DNA from: Spirometra erinaceieuropaei
Taxonomy: Eukaryota; Platyhelminthes; Cestoda; Diphyllobothriidea; Diphyllobothriidae
Assembly (NCBI GenBank): GCA_902702965.1
Contig: CACRXP010000725.1
Location: 2,847-66,846 of the forward strand
Length of the DNA stretch: 64,000 nt
Direction of reading: 5' to 3'
This document shows positions 1-12,261 of this stretch, piece by piece. How positions within the stretch are numbered: the stretch's first letter is position 1; every line of letters starts with the position of its first letter. Position numbers and translations under genes: made by a program. The notes below the pieces were generated by a model. That model was given only the letters and a program-made list of their open reading frames with translations. It made no database searches and had not been told where the DNA came from.

Positions 1-115
1 TATCAAAAGGCAGTATCACAAACTGACTGAAATATATTGAGATTATGCAGTACGGTGATTATTATTAAAACTTTATGTGATTTTATCGAGTCGGAAACGC
101 ATTCCAGGATTTCAA
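1..115. repeat. Foldback element fragment, right-end portion
   Basis: Bases about 40-115 match the right end of the A/B foldback family: a GATTATGCAG..ACGGTGATTATTATTA block followed by AGTCGGAAACGCATTCCAGGA, the mirror of the left-end core of complete copies. The terminal CACTG/CTACTG is not preserved. The rest of the element is missing or beyond the window edge. Confidence 0.5.
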
Positions 116-1030
116 TAAAAAATTTTTGGGTTGACGCACCTAGAGCAAGCAGTTGTTATTTACGGAATGACTTTTATGCAGAAGCTGAATACAAAGCTCA
201 TTTGATAGGCAGAATACAGCTATGATTGGAATATCTTGGTATTGTGCTTCAAGATAATTAATGACAACATGATACCAAAGCGATTTCTCTCGAATGGAAA
301 ATGCGTTTCACATTTTCCGATAGCTTATTAGCCAACCTATCTATCGTAGATGCTCGCGACAGTAATTCGACAAAACTTTAACTAAATGCAGTGTGATTCC
401 GTTCATACTATGTGTGACAACCTACTGTGTTCTGAGAGTCAACACTGAATATGAAAGCAAGGAGGTCACGGTCTACTCATCACCAAAATTCTGTTTTAAG
501 CCGTAAGTTCTGCGTCTTCAGCCCGACGCCATCGTTTTTGACGTCACCGTTAAATTCAGGATCTGAAGTAGAAATGATTAAGCTGGCCTGTAACTCGGAG
601 CGGTTAAACAGATGATTTTTTTGGAAATCCAAATTCTACGGCTCGATCAGAATTACCAACCAAAGTGGCCGGAAGTGTCTTTTGTCAAAACAGTGTATTT
701 AGTAGACCGAAACACATACTGGGCTTGAATAGTAGTGTGATTATTTCGTTACTAATGCACATTCGTTTTCGTACTTTACAAATAAACTATGAATAACAAT
801 ATTTGTTTCGACTAATCGAAAATGGTAATAGCTGCATTAACCAGATGTGTTTGAAATTATGTGAATGTTGAATCACAAAAACGTACATGAAACATCTAAG
901 TCGATAGTCCCTTGATTACATAAATAACAAATTTTTAAAGGGAAATACAGAAGATGGGCAAACTTTTGAAATGTTGGCAAAAAAATTCTAGAATGCAAGT
1001 GCGAGTTGAAAATATTACTTAAATAGAGTG
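116..1030. other. Unassigned sequence
   Basis: AT-rich sequence with stops in all frames. I recognise no gene, RNA or repeat copy here. Confidence 0.5.
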
Positions 1031-1074
1031 GTCGGATCAAATTATCTTAGCAGTACCTGCAGTAGAAGAGTCCC

Positions 1075-1195
1075 AGCCAAACCCTTAGCTCCTTACCACA
1101 ACGCCTTCAACCTTAGCCTCTAACTCGCAACCATAACCCCAAATCACTGCCCCCTAACCCATAAACCCCACCCGTAACCCATAGCTATAACTGCT
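1075..1195. repeat. Degenerate telomere-like CTAACCC tract
   Basis: A strand-asymmetric stretch rich in CCCTTAG, CTAACTC, ATAACCCC, CTAACCCAT and GTAACCCAT spaced every 6-12 bases. It reads as a heavily mutated array of the animal telomere unit (C-rich strand CCCTAA) with almost no G on the plus strand. Similar tracts occur near 31.2, 47.8, 48.7 and 49.2 kb, all in the same orientation. Confidence 0.55.
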
Positions 1196-1224
1196 AATAT
1201 GTACGGTTGCAAAATATGATCATC

Positions 1225-1700
1225 CCCGTAGGGTTGTAATATATGTCGTCGTGCAGCATAATCATAAGATACTTCAGCTACTTCAAAATGCCACCATTTG
1301 AAAGAGCTTCTTTCGGGTTGTCTGCAAAAACCATTCTCTCTAAAAATGATCCCTTGTTAATTAACCTTTTTTCTCATTGACTTTTAATGCGCTTATAAAT
1401 TTCCAATATAATTCATGGAAAGCGTACACCTTTCTTAGAAGATTACACGCTTATTCAAATTTTTTTACTTGTAAAAATGCTACCAAATGATTAAAAGAAT
1501 GCAATTTTTGTGCTTGCTTTCCATGAAAAATATTTAAATCCGTAGGGGCTAAGTAGTCTTATTGACCGAGTGTGGTTCTTGCAGGCGACCGAAAGGACGT
1601 TCGTTCAAAAGCTGACATCCCGAATTAAATGAATTATCTTGGGAGTATGCCGCACGGTGATCAATATTACAATCATACTTACGTTATCTTTTACAGTCAA
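1225..1700. mobile_element. Short family B-like foldback copy, decayed
   Basis: The left half (about 1225-1470) follows the left arm of complete copies: GTTGTAATAT, then ATGCAGCATAATC, then a CTGCAAAAA block, then TTCATGGAAA. The right half (about 1490-1700) is its approximate reverse complement: TTTCCATGAAA, AAGTAGTC, CAAAAGCTGACATCC, GGAGTATGCCGCACGGTGATC. Both termini are lost and the centre is short, which suggests an internally deleted copy. Confidence 0.5.
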
Positions 1701-3950
1701 AGATGCTTTTAAGAATTCCCTCTGTTATTTCATTTCCTCTTCGTCATAAAAGTTCGCCGTCAAAATTTCTTGTCAGCATGGTGGACTTAGCTTACTTAAA
1801 TACACAGTGTGTTGTTAGATACCGTGACAGATATGGCATTGTCCACTTATCAAAATTTACAAAAATATTTTTTGTTAATGCTTGAAGTAGCTTATCTGCA
1901 AAATGTGATACAACATACACATTGGCGTTTTTATTAGCAGTTCGATTTAAATTATATGTTCCAACATAGTGACAGAACAATGCGATGCGTTTTTGCGGTT
2001 AAACACTCTTCGAGATGCGTTTGACTAAATTTGAGAGAAGTTTACTTTATTTTGAGGCATCAGATGCCACAAGGCATAAAACGTTTAATTATAGAGAACG
2101 GACGGAGGCAAAGTGATGACACTCAGACAAAAAATGCAATCATTAGGACACGCGTGTGTTTTGCTCCACGTTTCTGATTCCCCCTCGAATTCATCCTCCG
2201 AGACGGCTACAGCTAAGGAAACAAGGTAAAGAGCAAGGAACACAGTATAAGCAGGATGCAATTGTCATGTCACCAGTAGTGTACTATAAATAGAACCCCT
2301 CACCTTTCTCTCTGGGTGTTGTCGGTGATGCGATAATTGCTTTTCTTCCCACATCCAAGTTGTTAAGCGTCCTTATTTCACTAAACTTTGCAGGAACGTC
2401 CGGGCTATGAGTCCCTAAATTTAAATGCGCGCGGGCAACCAGCAGTTCAGGTGACAGCGAGGCCCGGGAGGGAGTATCAATCACGCCAAGAATCAACAAC
2501 AGTGCATACGAGAGATCTTGCGAAACGTCAGGCAAATAGGCTTCTTGTATTGTGGTTGTCCGCACTGCTTTCTGGAACTAGCTTCTTCTCTTCTGTCTTC
2601 ATGCTGTTGTGAAATGCCTAGCCGGTACCATCATATCCATATCAGTTTCGGCTTCTAAAGAGAAGCTTTCTTCGTTAATACTATCTCTTGCTTTCTTAAA
2701 AAAACGGTATTAAACTGAGTCCCCTGTCATTAACAAAAAGTCGGTCAATGCTTTGTGGTTTTTGTGTTCTCGACTACATATAATTAGTAGGTTTTATACG
2801 GCCTTTAAGGCAAACAGTTCTGAAACGCTTCCATTTGGGTGCTGAGTTCTCGAACGTTCATATTTTTTTGCACTGACGCATATTTCAAAGTATATTGTAT
2901 TTCTCATTGAACGTCTGCAATCGTTTAAATAAGGTAGGTTAAGTAGATTAAAAATGGTCAAATAAAATACTATTACTATGTCCCGCTTCTCCGAAAAGGC
3001 TATATTCGGGCATTTTTCTGGTGAATTTTGAACTTTTTTTACTGTTTTCACACGAAAACGTAGAAATCTGTCCGGTTATAGCCCTCTCTGATCGACACTG
3101 ATAAAAGCTCTCCTTTTCATTTTTGTACTGAATCCTTTTATTGTTGCCTTCTCGTAGGCGCTTTACCAAGCGAAACGACCCCCGTCCTCTCTATTAAATG
3201 AGTAAAATTTGCCTTGGCATATGCAGGCGACCCGTAGTTCCAGTAATATTAACATTACACTAGAATGTCAACTATTCACTTCATTTACACCGCTGATGAC
3301 GTTTGGCAGTCGACGACTGAAATGCGGACAGACGCGCCATTATCAAACTCAGTGTGATAGTCGGCGGTGACTACTTTTCATATGTATATGGTTGTTTGGC
3401 AACAGTATTCAACAAATATTGTGTATATTTCACTCTCACCGCTTTTCTTGTCCTCGTGACGTCTTCGGGTGTGAATTGAAAGGTCGGGCGGCTGAAATTC
3501 GTGTCCTAACAATCAACTATTAATTTTGTCATACGGCTGACGGTCAGAAATCTGATGCAATGTCGTTCTACGCATGCTAAACTTCCTCGCTGACCACCGG
3601 CTATCAGCAGCGTCAATTAACACTTGCGACTCCCTCGTTAGACGATTTATCACATAAGAAGAAGAAAATGCAATCCTAAGTGCAAGTTGTTTATTGGCTT
3701 GGATTTTGCATTGCCTCTGCCGCCCGCCATCAGTGGCAACATCAACTGCCACGCCTTCCGCGGTTCAACGTCTCCGCGGCATACACCTGGATCCCTAGCA
3801 CACACAGCACCTCAAATGCCACTTGTCAGAAGCCAGCATGTCCTGCGTAGGGCCCTGCAATGCTGCAGATATGAAGCAGTGCTTAGAGTCAAGAACCAGC
3901 CCGTAATGACTACAATTATCTCCCCTCTCCCCAGATCTTGAACTTCGGTT
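1701..3950. other. Unassigned sequence with a GC-rich patch
   Basis: No recognisable gene or repeat copy. Short open frames overlap on opposite strands and have no splice or family support. About 3690-3940 is noticeably richer in GC than its flanks and carries an 84-codon plus-strand frame (3687-3941) with no motif I can name. It could be an eroded exon or retroelement piece. Confidence 0.4.
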
Positions 3951-4277
3951 GCTGGCGAGCACAGGAGTTGTTGCTCTGAATTAGCGAATTCTATCGATTA
4001 GGTTCGACCATGTTTATACATTTTTGCGGCATAAATGTGGGACTTGCTGTACACTATGCAACGTAGATGGGTAAGTTAAAATTTCGCTTCAGTTGACCTC
4101 TGTACTATTATCGGGTGCGTAAAGGGAACGATTTCAGTATCTGGCATAATTTGCCGATGAATGGATAGCAGTGCACTTCTGTCCAACGATAACAACGTTG
4201 CATAAGTCTTCTTATAATGAAGAAAAACGCCCAATTTGCACTCAGTAAAGCTGGAAGGTAACTGGCTACTCCCCTCC

Positions 4278-4877
4278 TTAAAGCTCATTTGTTATCCATC
4301 GTGAGATGAGCCTGGTGGGATCTTGGAGGTCCTGCAATCTGCGAGTGTGGCATGGCAGACTAATGCTCCATAGCGGTTTGCGCAAAGATTCTTGGAAGGC
4401 AGATGTGACCAATAAAACTTGGCACGCTTCAGTGACATGCTGAGACTGCCGGAATTTAACAGTCGTCTGCCACACATTCAAGCTCGACGCGGCCGGAAAT
4501 CTTGCGCAAGGTAAACATCGCGTGAGCTGCAAGCTGGTGGAATCATGGTTCATTGATTCCCCGTCTCGCAACAAGTGCACCGGCGAGCACCCGCCCCATT
4601 CGGCGTGGAGACTAAGCCTGAGCAGAATAATTAGCCACGCGGGGAGCGCGCAGGCGAATACTGTTTTAAGCGCCAGTGTCGGTGATCCGAATGGCCGAAT
4701 AGTTATCAGACCAACAACCAACACGGATGACGAAGTCGCGTCGAATGTTGAGTCGAATTCCGCCCACTTAACAATTGTCGCCCCAAAGCCAACAATCTTC
4801 CTTGAAAGGGGTGAGCTGTCATTTTTTTCAGGAAAATGATGGCATAGCAACTGTGTCCAATAAATTCTATAACTCAT
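4278..4877. pseudogene. Unidentified retroelement-like open region, broken
   Basis: This is the longest open region in the first 5 kb. A 199-codon minus-strand frame spans it (4278-4877), and a 105-codon plus-strand frame lies inside (4522-4839). The plus frame has the more protein-like composition: charged stretches, a TNTDDEVASNVE segment and a final ERGELSFFSGK, which loosely resembles the FSG-x-P region of BEL/Pao-type Gag proteins. That resemblance is remembered, not tested. The plus frame is followed at once by stops, so if it was coding it is dead. The minus frame may be only its shadow, or the reverse. GC content is above that of the surroundings, consistent with an inserted coding element. 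Confidence 0.25.
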
Positions 4878-5564
4878 GGTGCTTACAGTATTCTATTCCG
4901 ATTCACTCACTAAAATGGATTCGAGTATTGATCCTTAACGCCAGGCGAGTAGAGCTCTTGATCCAGGGATCGTGCCTTCTGAACAGTCTGTGGGGTACAA
5001 GAGACCGAAAAGGGTTTCAAGTTGCGGCAATTTTAGGAGCAAAACGGTGTTCGCATTCTAACAAGCGCAAATCTGGTAGACAGACGTCCGGATGTACTAA
5101 CCATTCCCAGCTGCTATTAGTTAATAATCGGGACGTCCTCCAGAGGCAACGCACTGTACTCGATAGCTGTCATGCAGATGATAGGACCACATCAAATCAC
5201 GAGGTTTAGGTATGGAAGTTTGGTATGTTAAATGGTAGAGAACGCTCGCGGTTTGTTCTACGAAACTCACTTGTCCCGCTGCGCAACGAGGCTCTCTCGA
5301 GTCCCGCCATCAGCCGCACGGCGGCGCAGGACAGCATTGCGAATCTGTAAAAATAAACAAAAAAACAATAAACGAAAATGCGATTTCCAGCAAGTGGTTG
5401 AAATAATGACATAGGATGAATATAAAAGTAATCAGAAGACGAGGTGGCGAGCATACGTAGCTTTCGATAAATTCTCGTCGGGCCAGTACAGTTATATAGG
5501 AACGGGGTAGAAGTAAAACATGCAAGCGATAAGAGAAGTCGATAAAAGTACTCCTTAAACAAAG

Positions 5565-5600
5565 GCGGGGTGGGGGACTGTGGGGGAGGGGGTGGGGGTA
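5565..5600 (+). other. G-rich tract with quadruplex potential
   Basis: Five G-runs of 4-5 bases lie within 32 bases (5567-5598), separated by 1-5 bases, followed by further G-runs up to about 5650. This satisfies the usual four-run intramolecular quadruplex pattern on the plus strand. It lies just past the stop of the minus-strand GIY-YIG relic, so it would be C-rich 3' sequence of that element. Confidence 0.6.
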
Positions 5601-5658
5601 ATAATAGTCATTGTCAGGGGCGGGGTGAGAGCGCAAGTGCGCGGGGGCAGTTGCACCG

Positions 5659-5979
5659 TTAGTCAGCCGTCGACCACTGTAGGCGCGGAGCCTGAACGTG
5701 GTTCTTCTGAGCGCATAAGGTTGGCTTTCGTAACCTAATGGCGGCCGCTTCCGCTGTCGCTAACAGGCGCTGGCCTAGTAACTTAGGGTAGCTCGATGGG
5801 ACCTTATAAATCACACGAAAAGCTTCGTTGGGGTCCACACGATGACCGGAATCGACAACATGCGCGAGAAAGGCGCTGCTTATACTCCTCGTTTCGCCTT
5901 TTCCTAGCCATACCGGGAGGTGTTCGCGTATTCTTTTGGATAAGCGCCGACTCGTGCGACCAATATAAAAGTATTTCAT
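5659..5979 (-). pseudogene. GIY-YIG endonuclease domain of a Penelope-like retroelement
   Basis: A 106-codon frame reads as a GIY-YIG nuclease domain. The YIG signature is at residues 5-7, followed by a basic helix (RTSRRLSKRIREH, residues 8-20) that supplies the candidate catalytic arginine. An AHVVDSGH segment at residues 39-46 is typical of Penelope-like nucleases. The putative metal-binding glutamate is in TAEAAA (E77), followed by RLRKPTLCAQKN. In Penelope-like elements this domain sits at the C-terminus of the reverse transcriptase and nicks target DNA for retrotransposition. Here a stop codon lies directly before the methionine and I see no reverse transcriptase upstream on the minus strand. 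The open methionine start is therefore an accident, and this is a 5'-truncated or frame-broken relic. The C-terminal tail to the stop looks complete. Neighbouring DNA at 6196-6930 is a different retroelement relic on the same strand. Confidence 0.75.
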
Positions 5980-6195
5980 TCACCTGAGATATCGCCTTTT
6001 CACTTGAAAGACGATGGGATCGAACGAGAATTCCTAGTAATAGGTAGCGCAAATTTCTTTCCTAGTTATCATATCATTTTCTAAATAATACGATTATTGC
6101 TGTAGATGACTCTAGAATATGGGTTACTTACACCGTTTGCAAGTGCAGGAAAGTACTTACTACGCGTACTTGATACGGCTGCGATCATACCTGGA

Positions 6196-6930
6196 CTAGC
6201 CGGCCTCAGTGATGTCCCGAACTGTACGTCTAACGCTTAAGGATCCGCGACAGCAGATCCAGACAGTTCAACCCATTCTCTTTACCAACGACGCAGATCG
6301 AATGCCGAAGGTCTAATAGCCACCTCCATGTGTTGAGGAAATATGTCGGACCAGACTTTGAGTTAAACCCTTCTTCGACGCCACCAATGAGTTAAGGGAG
6401 CTCCTGAGGCGGACGACGAATAAGATGCCCAATGCATTTCAGTAGCCTTTCTTGAATGGCATAAGGTATCCTTGCGATTTCGCAGCGAGCGCGGTCGGTT
6501 TTAGTTGATAGGAAGTAGGTGTACTTCACTCGAAGAATGGTCGTAATGCAGTAGTGGTCAAACGCCACCAGTTTTCACTCGTTCGCTACGCGCACAGTCC
6601 AGCATTCACACCCATAAAGAAGGACAGGCCAGACGGATGCACAGTATACGCGAATCTTAGTGGCGATGGAGAGATCGCGTCAGATCCATTCTCATTCTAT
6701 AAGGTTTGGGAAAAACCCGTTAGGCAGTAGCAATTCAGAAGACGATGCCATTCTTATTTTATCCATTCGGCAGCAGCCTCACCTCGAGGTATTTTAAACA
6801 GTCAACTTCTTCAAGTTGATAGCCATTAGTCCCGAAATGTGCCTTCTCCTGGTCAGTAATGCAGCTTGAATACACTTAAACCCTTCAGCGTTTATGCACA
6901 AACCGACCGATTTAACGACCTTGTTCACCC
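6196..6930 (-). pseudogene. RTE-type LINE reverse transcriptase, C-terminal relic
   Basis: Reading the minus strand from about 6930 gives a degraded but continuous match to the end of an RTE-clade endonuclease/reverse transcriptase polyprotein. First comes VNKVVKSVGLCINAEG, then MAINLKKLTV (from the region preceding the thumb). The best-kept block is DLSIATKIRVYCASVWPVLL, YGCECW, FDHYCITTILRVKY, ARIPYAIQERLLKCIGH and RRPPQELP. The final RRTVRDITEAG ends at a natural stop near 6196. In-frame stops interrupt it (after RVANE, and after PPQELP), and at least one frameshift is needed to reach the last block, so it is dead. The 3' end is intact and the 5' portion absent, the usual outcome of incomplete reverse transcription. 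The protein would have copied its own RNA into genomic nicks. Confidence 0.8.
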
Positions 6931-8800
6931 TGCAACTTAGATGGCAGACCAACAAGACCTAAAGCAACTTGGGCAAATTCAACACTGTCACCTTCTCAAC
7001 TCCGTCACCCTCTCAGAAAAGTGCTCCTGTGGTAAAGTGGGAGCACTGCGTTACAATAGAGGATGGGGAGCAAGTGCGGTTCCGTTTCAGCAGGCTAAAA
7101 ACGGAGATTGATGGTTCAGAGATATTACGAAAAAACGAACTTCGATCAGCCATTTTCTTAGATATTGAGCAGACGGCTAGTTAGCGGTGCGCACAGGTCT
7201 TAGCGACGTGCGTCCAGGCTTACATGGTGTTTAATAGCACCAGCGTTTTTGAAAAAAAACTTAAATAATATCTGTAGTTGCTTCCGTAGTGATCCTAGGT
7301 ATCATTTTAACTGCGTATAATTTGTATTTTCTATACCGTTCATTTGCATTTCACGGACGACGGACATGGGGACAATGAGGACAGTCAGTTGGTTGAGGTT
7401 TATAATTAATGGAACTGGCACGTTACTGTTTTTAGGTTAATTATACATAAAAGCAATTATGACAGTCAATAACAAATCGCATGTTAACAGACATTTAAAA
7501 AGCGTCCTTGATTCGAAGGAAATTTTATAGAATGGGTTTTAAACATGATTGTCTTGTGATACTATTTTATATTTCAGGCACGATAGGATTACACCTTTCA
7601 AATGCATTAATCTTCAGCACATATATAATTACAGTCGGTACAAACGGTTTAATGATAAACATCAATGTTGAAAAATGTGCAAAAATATGCCCTTCCTTAA
7701 ACAGCATGAAAGCAGTTTGCTCTATTTTTAAATATTTTATTCGAAAAGTTTGTTTACGTTTTTGAAATGTCTCTACGATTTTTAAAGTGCTAACGTTAGA
7801 TCGTATCAGCAGGCTTATCAACGATCTTCTGCACTCGGTTTATTGCAAAACTCTATTAGCAATATATAGTTCCTTCGGAATATTTGAGTTTCCTTGTGCG
7901 GGAATTATAAAGCCTGTAGACATTAAAATTCCGAGCGTAAATTCGGCGGCAAATCGGGCTTAATGTATTCAAAGTTGAATAAGCCCCTTGTATTTGACAT
8001 TTGAAGAAAATGTGACCTGCCTTTACTGGAGAACAAGAAAAAGTTTTGCTCGATTTTGACAAAGTATTCTGTAATTTATAAGGGCGTCATAAAAAGAAGT
8101 GGAAGCTTTCGTTGTCCTTCATAATTAAAAGACACCTTTAATCATTTTAGCCCACGTTTTTATGAGATCGACTATGAGGAGCGCATGTGAGTAGTTTTTT
8201 TATACAACTTGCCATTGCAATAACCACACTATTCCCTTCACGTTTCGCTCGATAAGGTGATATTCTTGCTTAGCGCAAATTTTTATATATGACGTTTGAC
8301 TCTGCAACCATATTAAGGGACTATTTTGTGAGAAAAAATATATTTATCAATTTTTCAGGGCGTTTTCTGGGATTCAAAACTTGCTTTGTCAAATTTTGTA
8401 ATAAAAGCATTCGATTCCCCCGGAATAAGAGAACGTGAAAAATAGCAGATTGACAATAAGCCAACTAACTTAGGCTGTCGAGGATGGAAGGTGTGCCTCC
8501 ATTTAAATTACACCAGTGCGATAAAACGTTCTGGAGCCAGCCCAATATTCTAAAACTACCAAAAATAGCTGGAACAACTACTGTTTGCGTATGTTGTACC
8601 TGCAAGAGAAAACAATTATGTCAATTACCCCTGGCGCTCATTTTTTCCGCAGTTGGTACTTATCAACGTTCGTTAGAAACTGACAAACGTTGCGTACGAA
8701 TCGAAATAATGAAATTAAACGGTCTTCTTAAGTGCAGATCCCACACTCTTAAAATGTGACTCCAGAATTGCAGGTTGATGCTACAATCTAACGGGCATTA
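6931..8800. other. Unassigned sequence
   Basis: The first 250 bases may be further upstream remains of the RTE relic, but I cannot match them. A 71-codon plus frame (6969-7184) and an 85-codon frame (7508-7765) have no recognisable domain, and a 91-codon plus frame (8484-8759) has several cysteines without a clear zinc-finger spacing. No splice-supported exon is evident. Confidence 0.4.
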
Positions 8801-8806
8801 CAACTA

Positions 8807-9788
8807 CAGCGAGTGACCGACCTCATGAAATGTTGGCCGAAATTCTGAAACGCGTTTTCGATTAGGAAGAATTACTTAGTCGCGGTTGTAAGACTGATTA
8901 TCATAAGGCATAGCCTTATAACATTTCGAACTTGGCAAGATATCGGCTTTTAAACGCACTTCTTTTCAATCTCCTGAAGAAAGTGTGCTCGGTAAAAAAT
9001 AACAAATAATGTAGCATGCATTTATAATATTGATTTTCGATGGCATTGCAAATTCAAATATATCTTATAGAGACCGTAAACAAAATATGCATTCTTTTAG
9101 TCAATCAATAGAGAATTACGTCTTCTTTACATTTTAAACTTAAGGAAGGTGTATAATTAGGTTTTAAAAAAGTTTTCTGATTGCCGAGTAATCTGGAGCC
9201 TGATCATTCGTTGCATTAACGCTCAGTGATTTTACTCTACAAGATGCGTAAAGAAAATTACATATTTTTCCATGCCATTAAAGAGATATCATACAGAGTC
9301 CATAAAATTTTGCAATGGATGCGGACCATGTTGTACATTTCATGAAGAGCAGTGGTAAACGGCCAGGTACAATGATATGTGAATGGACATTTTGCGGTCT
9401 TAAAAAGTCTTATAATCAGAAACTTTTTAAAAACCTGATTATACTCCTCCCTTAAGTATAAAATATAAAGAAGACGTAAGTCTCTATCGATTGATCAAAA
9501 GAAAGCATATTTTGTTTATGGTTTCTATAAAATATATTTTAATTCGCTATGCCATCGAAAATCAATATGAAAATGCACGCTACTTAAGAAGTCATTGTTT
9601 TACCGAGCAGGCTTTCTACAGGAGATTGAAAATAAGTGCATTTAAAAGCCGACATCCTGCCAAGTCCGAAATTTTATAAGAGTATGCCGCAAGGTAATCT
9701 GTATTTCAACCGCGATCAAATAATCCTTTCTAATCGAAAACGCATTTCAGAATTTCAGCCAACATTTCATGAGATCGGTCACTCACTG
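8807..9788. mobile_element. Family A foldback element, full length (982 bp)
   Basis: The left end is CAGCGAGTGACCGACCTCAT and the right end is ATGAGATCGGTCACTCACTG, reverse complements apart from two differences. Complementarity continues through almost the whole element (for example AAATTCTGAAACGCG on the left against CGCATTTCAGAATTT on the right), so one strand could fold into a hairpin with arms near 0.45 kb. The flank is TA on both sides, the Tc1/mariner-type target signature. It has no coding capacity; the short frames inside (9491-9679, 9636-10022) are chance products of arm sequence. Confidence 0.85.
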
Positions 9789-12261
9789 TATATAAGGACG
9801 CAGTTGAACATCAAAATGGCACGCCGCATTCGGTGCATATTTTGTGGTTTCCGGAGAAATCGCCCAAGAGCTGATTTTCCAGATTCGAAAACGATTTTCG
9901 AAGCAACTTCATTGTCAGATCAAGTCATTATCAAGTTCTTGGAACACAATCATACTCTGTCGATGCTTAAACAGTTGGCCGAAAGTGACCAATATACACA
10001 AACACAGTTGAGTTTTGTTTGAATGTTCAACCGTCTTACAGTAACTTATCAAATTGGCGTTTCATTGTCCTTCAAAAACATCGTACTGCACAGAGAAAAG
10101 TTGGCGATAGGCAACAACAACAAGTTTCTGGGCGAAATATCGGTGGGTCGATGTGGGTGAGTCCAGACCATGAAGAGGGAGCTGCGGTTTAGATTCATTG
10201 ACGCTAAAGGCAAACTGGCGACCCGAACAACTTTCGGATAGCTGTACATAAATTTGCTATATGAGCGATAAAGGCGGTCTGAGGGGTTGCCGCAGGCCTG
10301 TGTATGTGAACCCAAAGCTGCAAACGCCTATCTCGAAAGAGATGACACAAAAACTAATTGAGTTTGTTTTTTACCTTGCTCAAAGTGCAGTCCCCTGTCT
10401 TCTCGGTGCGATATCTCGGCTAAATGATTTCCGTCCCCAAACATTCTGCAGAATAACGTAGCCCTATGTACAGTACGTGACCTATGTCATGAAACCACAT
10501 AATAGAAACTGATGTGAAAATCTCCGAAAGTCCTTAACGTCGCGCATTTTGTCCACTTGTCCAACGTCTTCCTGGAAGTGCCCTTTTTCTTGTGTAGGAA
10601 ATGTGCAGATATATTTAATATTGAAAAACTTACATATATGTGGTTAAAAAAGATGTTGCGACATATGCCAGCAATCCTCTACGCTGCTGACTGTCCCAGA
10701 GTTCGGTAGCACAGCTAAGCATGATTTTCGACGGAGATTAATTTACTCCGGAGATTTTTTTTAACGAAGCTTGCTGCAGTTTAAAATCGATTTTTGGATG
10801 ACTGAGCGAATCAGTCTGTTAACACATAGGTTATTTTTATGGAACCAGAATTAAGTTTAACAAATCTGTGCGGTTTGGTGTCCTAAAGCTTAGTAATAAC
10901 AAACACGGGGATTTCTGCTTCTAAATGACCAGACATTGTTTTGACGTTCGAAAAATTCTATTGTTTATCACAAGCATGCCTGCCGCCGAATAGTCAGTTT
11001 TAGTTTTGAACATATAGGACGTTACTTTTTGTGCGATCTATCTTCCGTATATGCGTAATTAAGATATGGCACGAGCAAATATTAAAAGTTCTAGCTAAAT
11101 ATCAGTACTTATATGGCATATCTACAGAGCCCAAAACCGAACCAAGCAATGCAGATAGCAACGATATAAAGAGAAAGAAATTTTCATACGTTTGTCAGCA
11201 TTTTTAGGATCGTGAAAGGAACGGTTAAAAGTGTCAAGTATTATTCACTGCTTTGCTGCGCAGAAATGCCAAACACATACACACCCGCCAACGGAATGCC
11301 GTAATTCAATGCTTCTTAAATAGATAACTTATTATAGGAAAATTCCTAATTGACCAATATTTGCTGCTGATGTTTGCTCTGGGCGTACATTTTATTAGAC
11401 GATGACGTTTCATGTTTAGGCGAAACCTCGAATTAACCCAAACGTCCTATTGCACAAAAATAACGCCGATAGTCTCGGTGGTTCGATGAATGCTTTCAAG
11501 TGGTATCTTATTTAAAAGGATTTAACAAACGATATGTGCAGGACATGTTTTATGGGCACTTGAATGATAACAGTGAGAAGCGTGGATTGTTCAGCTGTAT
11601 TCTAAGGCCAATATGAAACTCAGCGTAATCCACAATAAACGAAACGTTCAAATTAGTTTCATGGAAGAGAGGCTCCCCTTGCGTATGCTGAATAGCGTAT
11701 GAACGATCAAATTTGTTATTTCTCTCTAGATGAGCTAGTTACCGACCAACCTGGCAGGAGGTGACGCTATGAAAACGTTTATTTATATGGCGTTTTTATC
11801 GGCGAAATCAAGCCATATCCTACTTGCCTTCATGAACCGCCTCATGACAAATTCAAAACATCACGAATTCCACGAACTGTCTGAAATCCGTTTGCAAATT
11901 TATACGCAGAGTATAGGCTGTTATTGAAACGCCATAGCTAAAAAGTATGTCAATACTTAAAGAACTTTAATACGCAAATTTCATTAAAAGGGTTTTTAAA
12001 GGCTATTATATTTGCGTCCTGATACTTACTCAGTGTACGGCTTGAACAGGCTTTTTTTCATTGGACTAATGAAGAAAACGCGATGTTTCGTAACAAAATA
12101 ACATTCCCATTAACACTTGTTTTATGTCCTCCATTCACATAAGGTTGGCATTTATTAACATGGGTATTGGATCGGCACATTGGCGTCGGTTTGCGACTTG
12201 CTTATAATCATTCGTAAGTTTTCGGCGCTTCCTTTGTGCTGGGCAAAGCACTGGCTGTGTA
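9789..12261. other. Unassigned sequence
   Basis: 10049-10461 has slightly higher GC and two short overlapping frames on opposite strands (88 codons minus, 66 codons plus), with no motif recognised. The remainder is AT-rich and blank to me. Confidence 0.4.
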
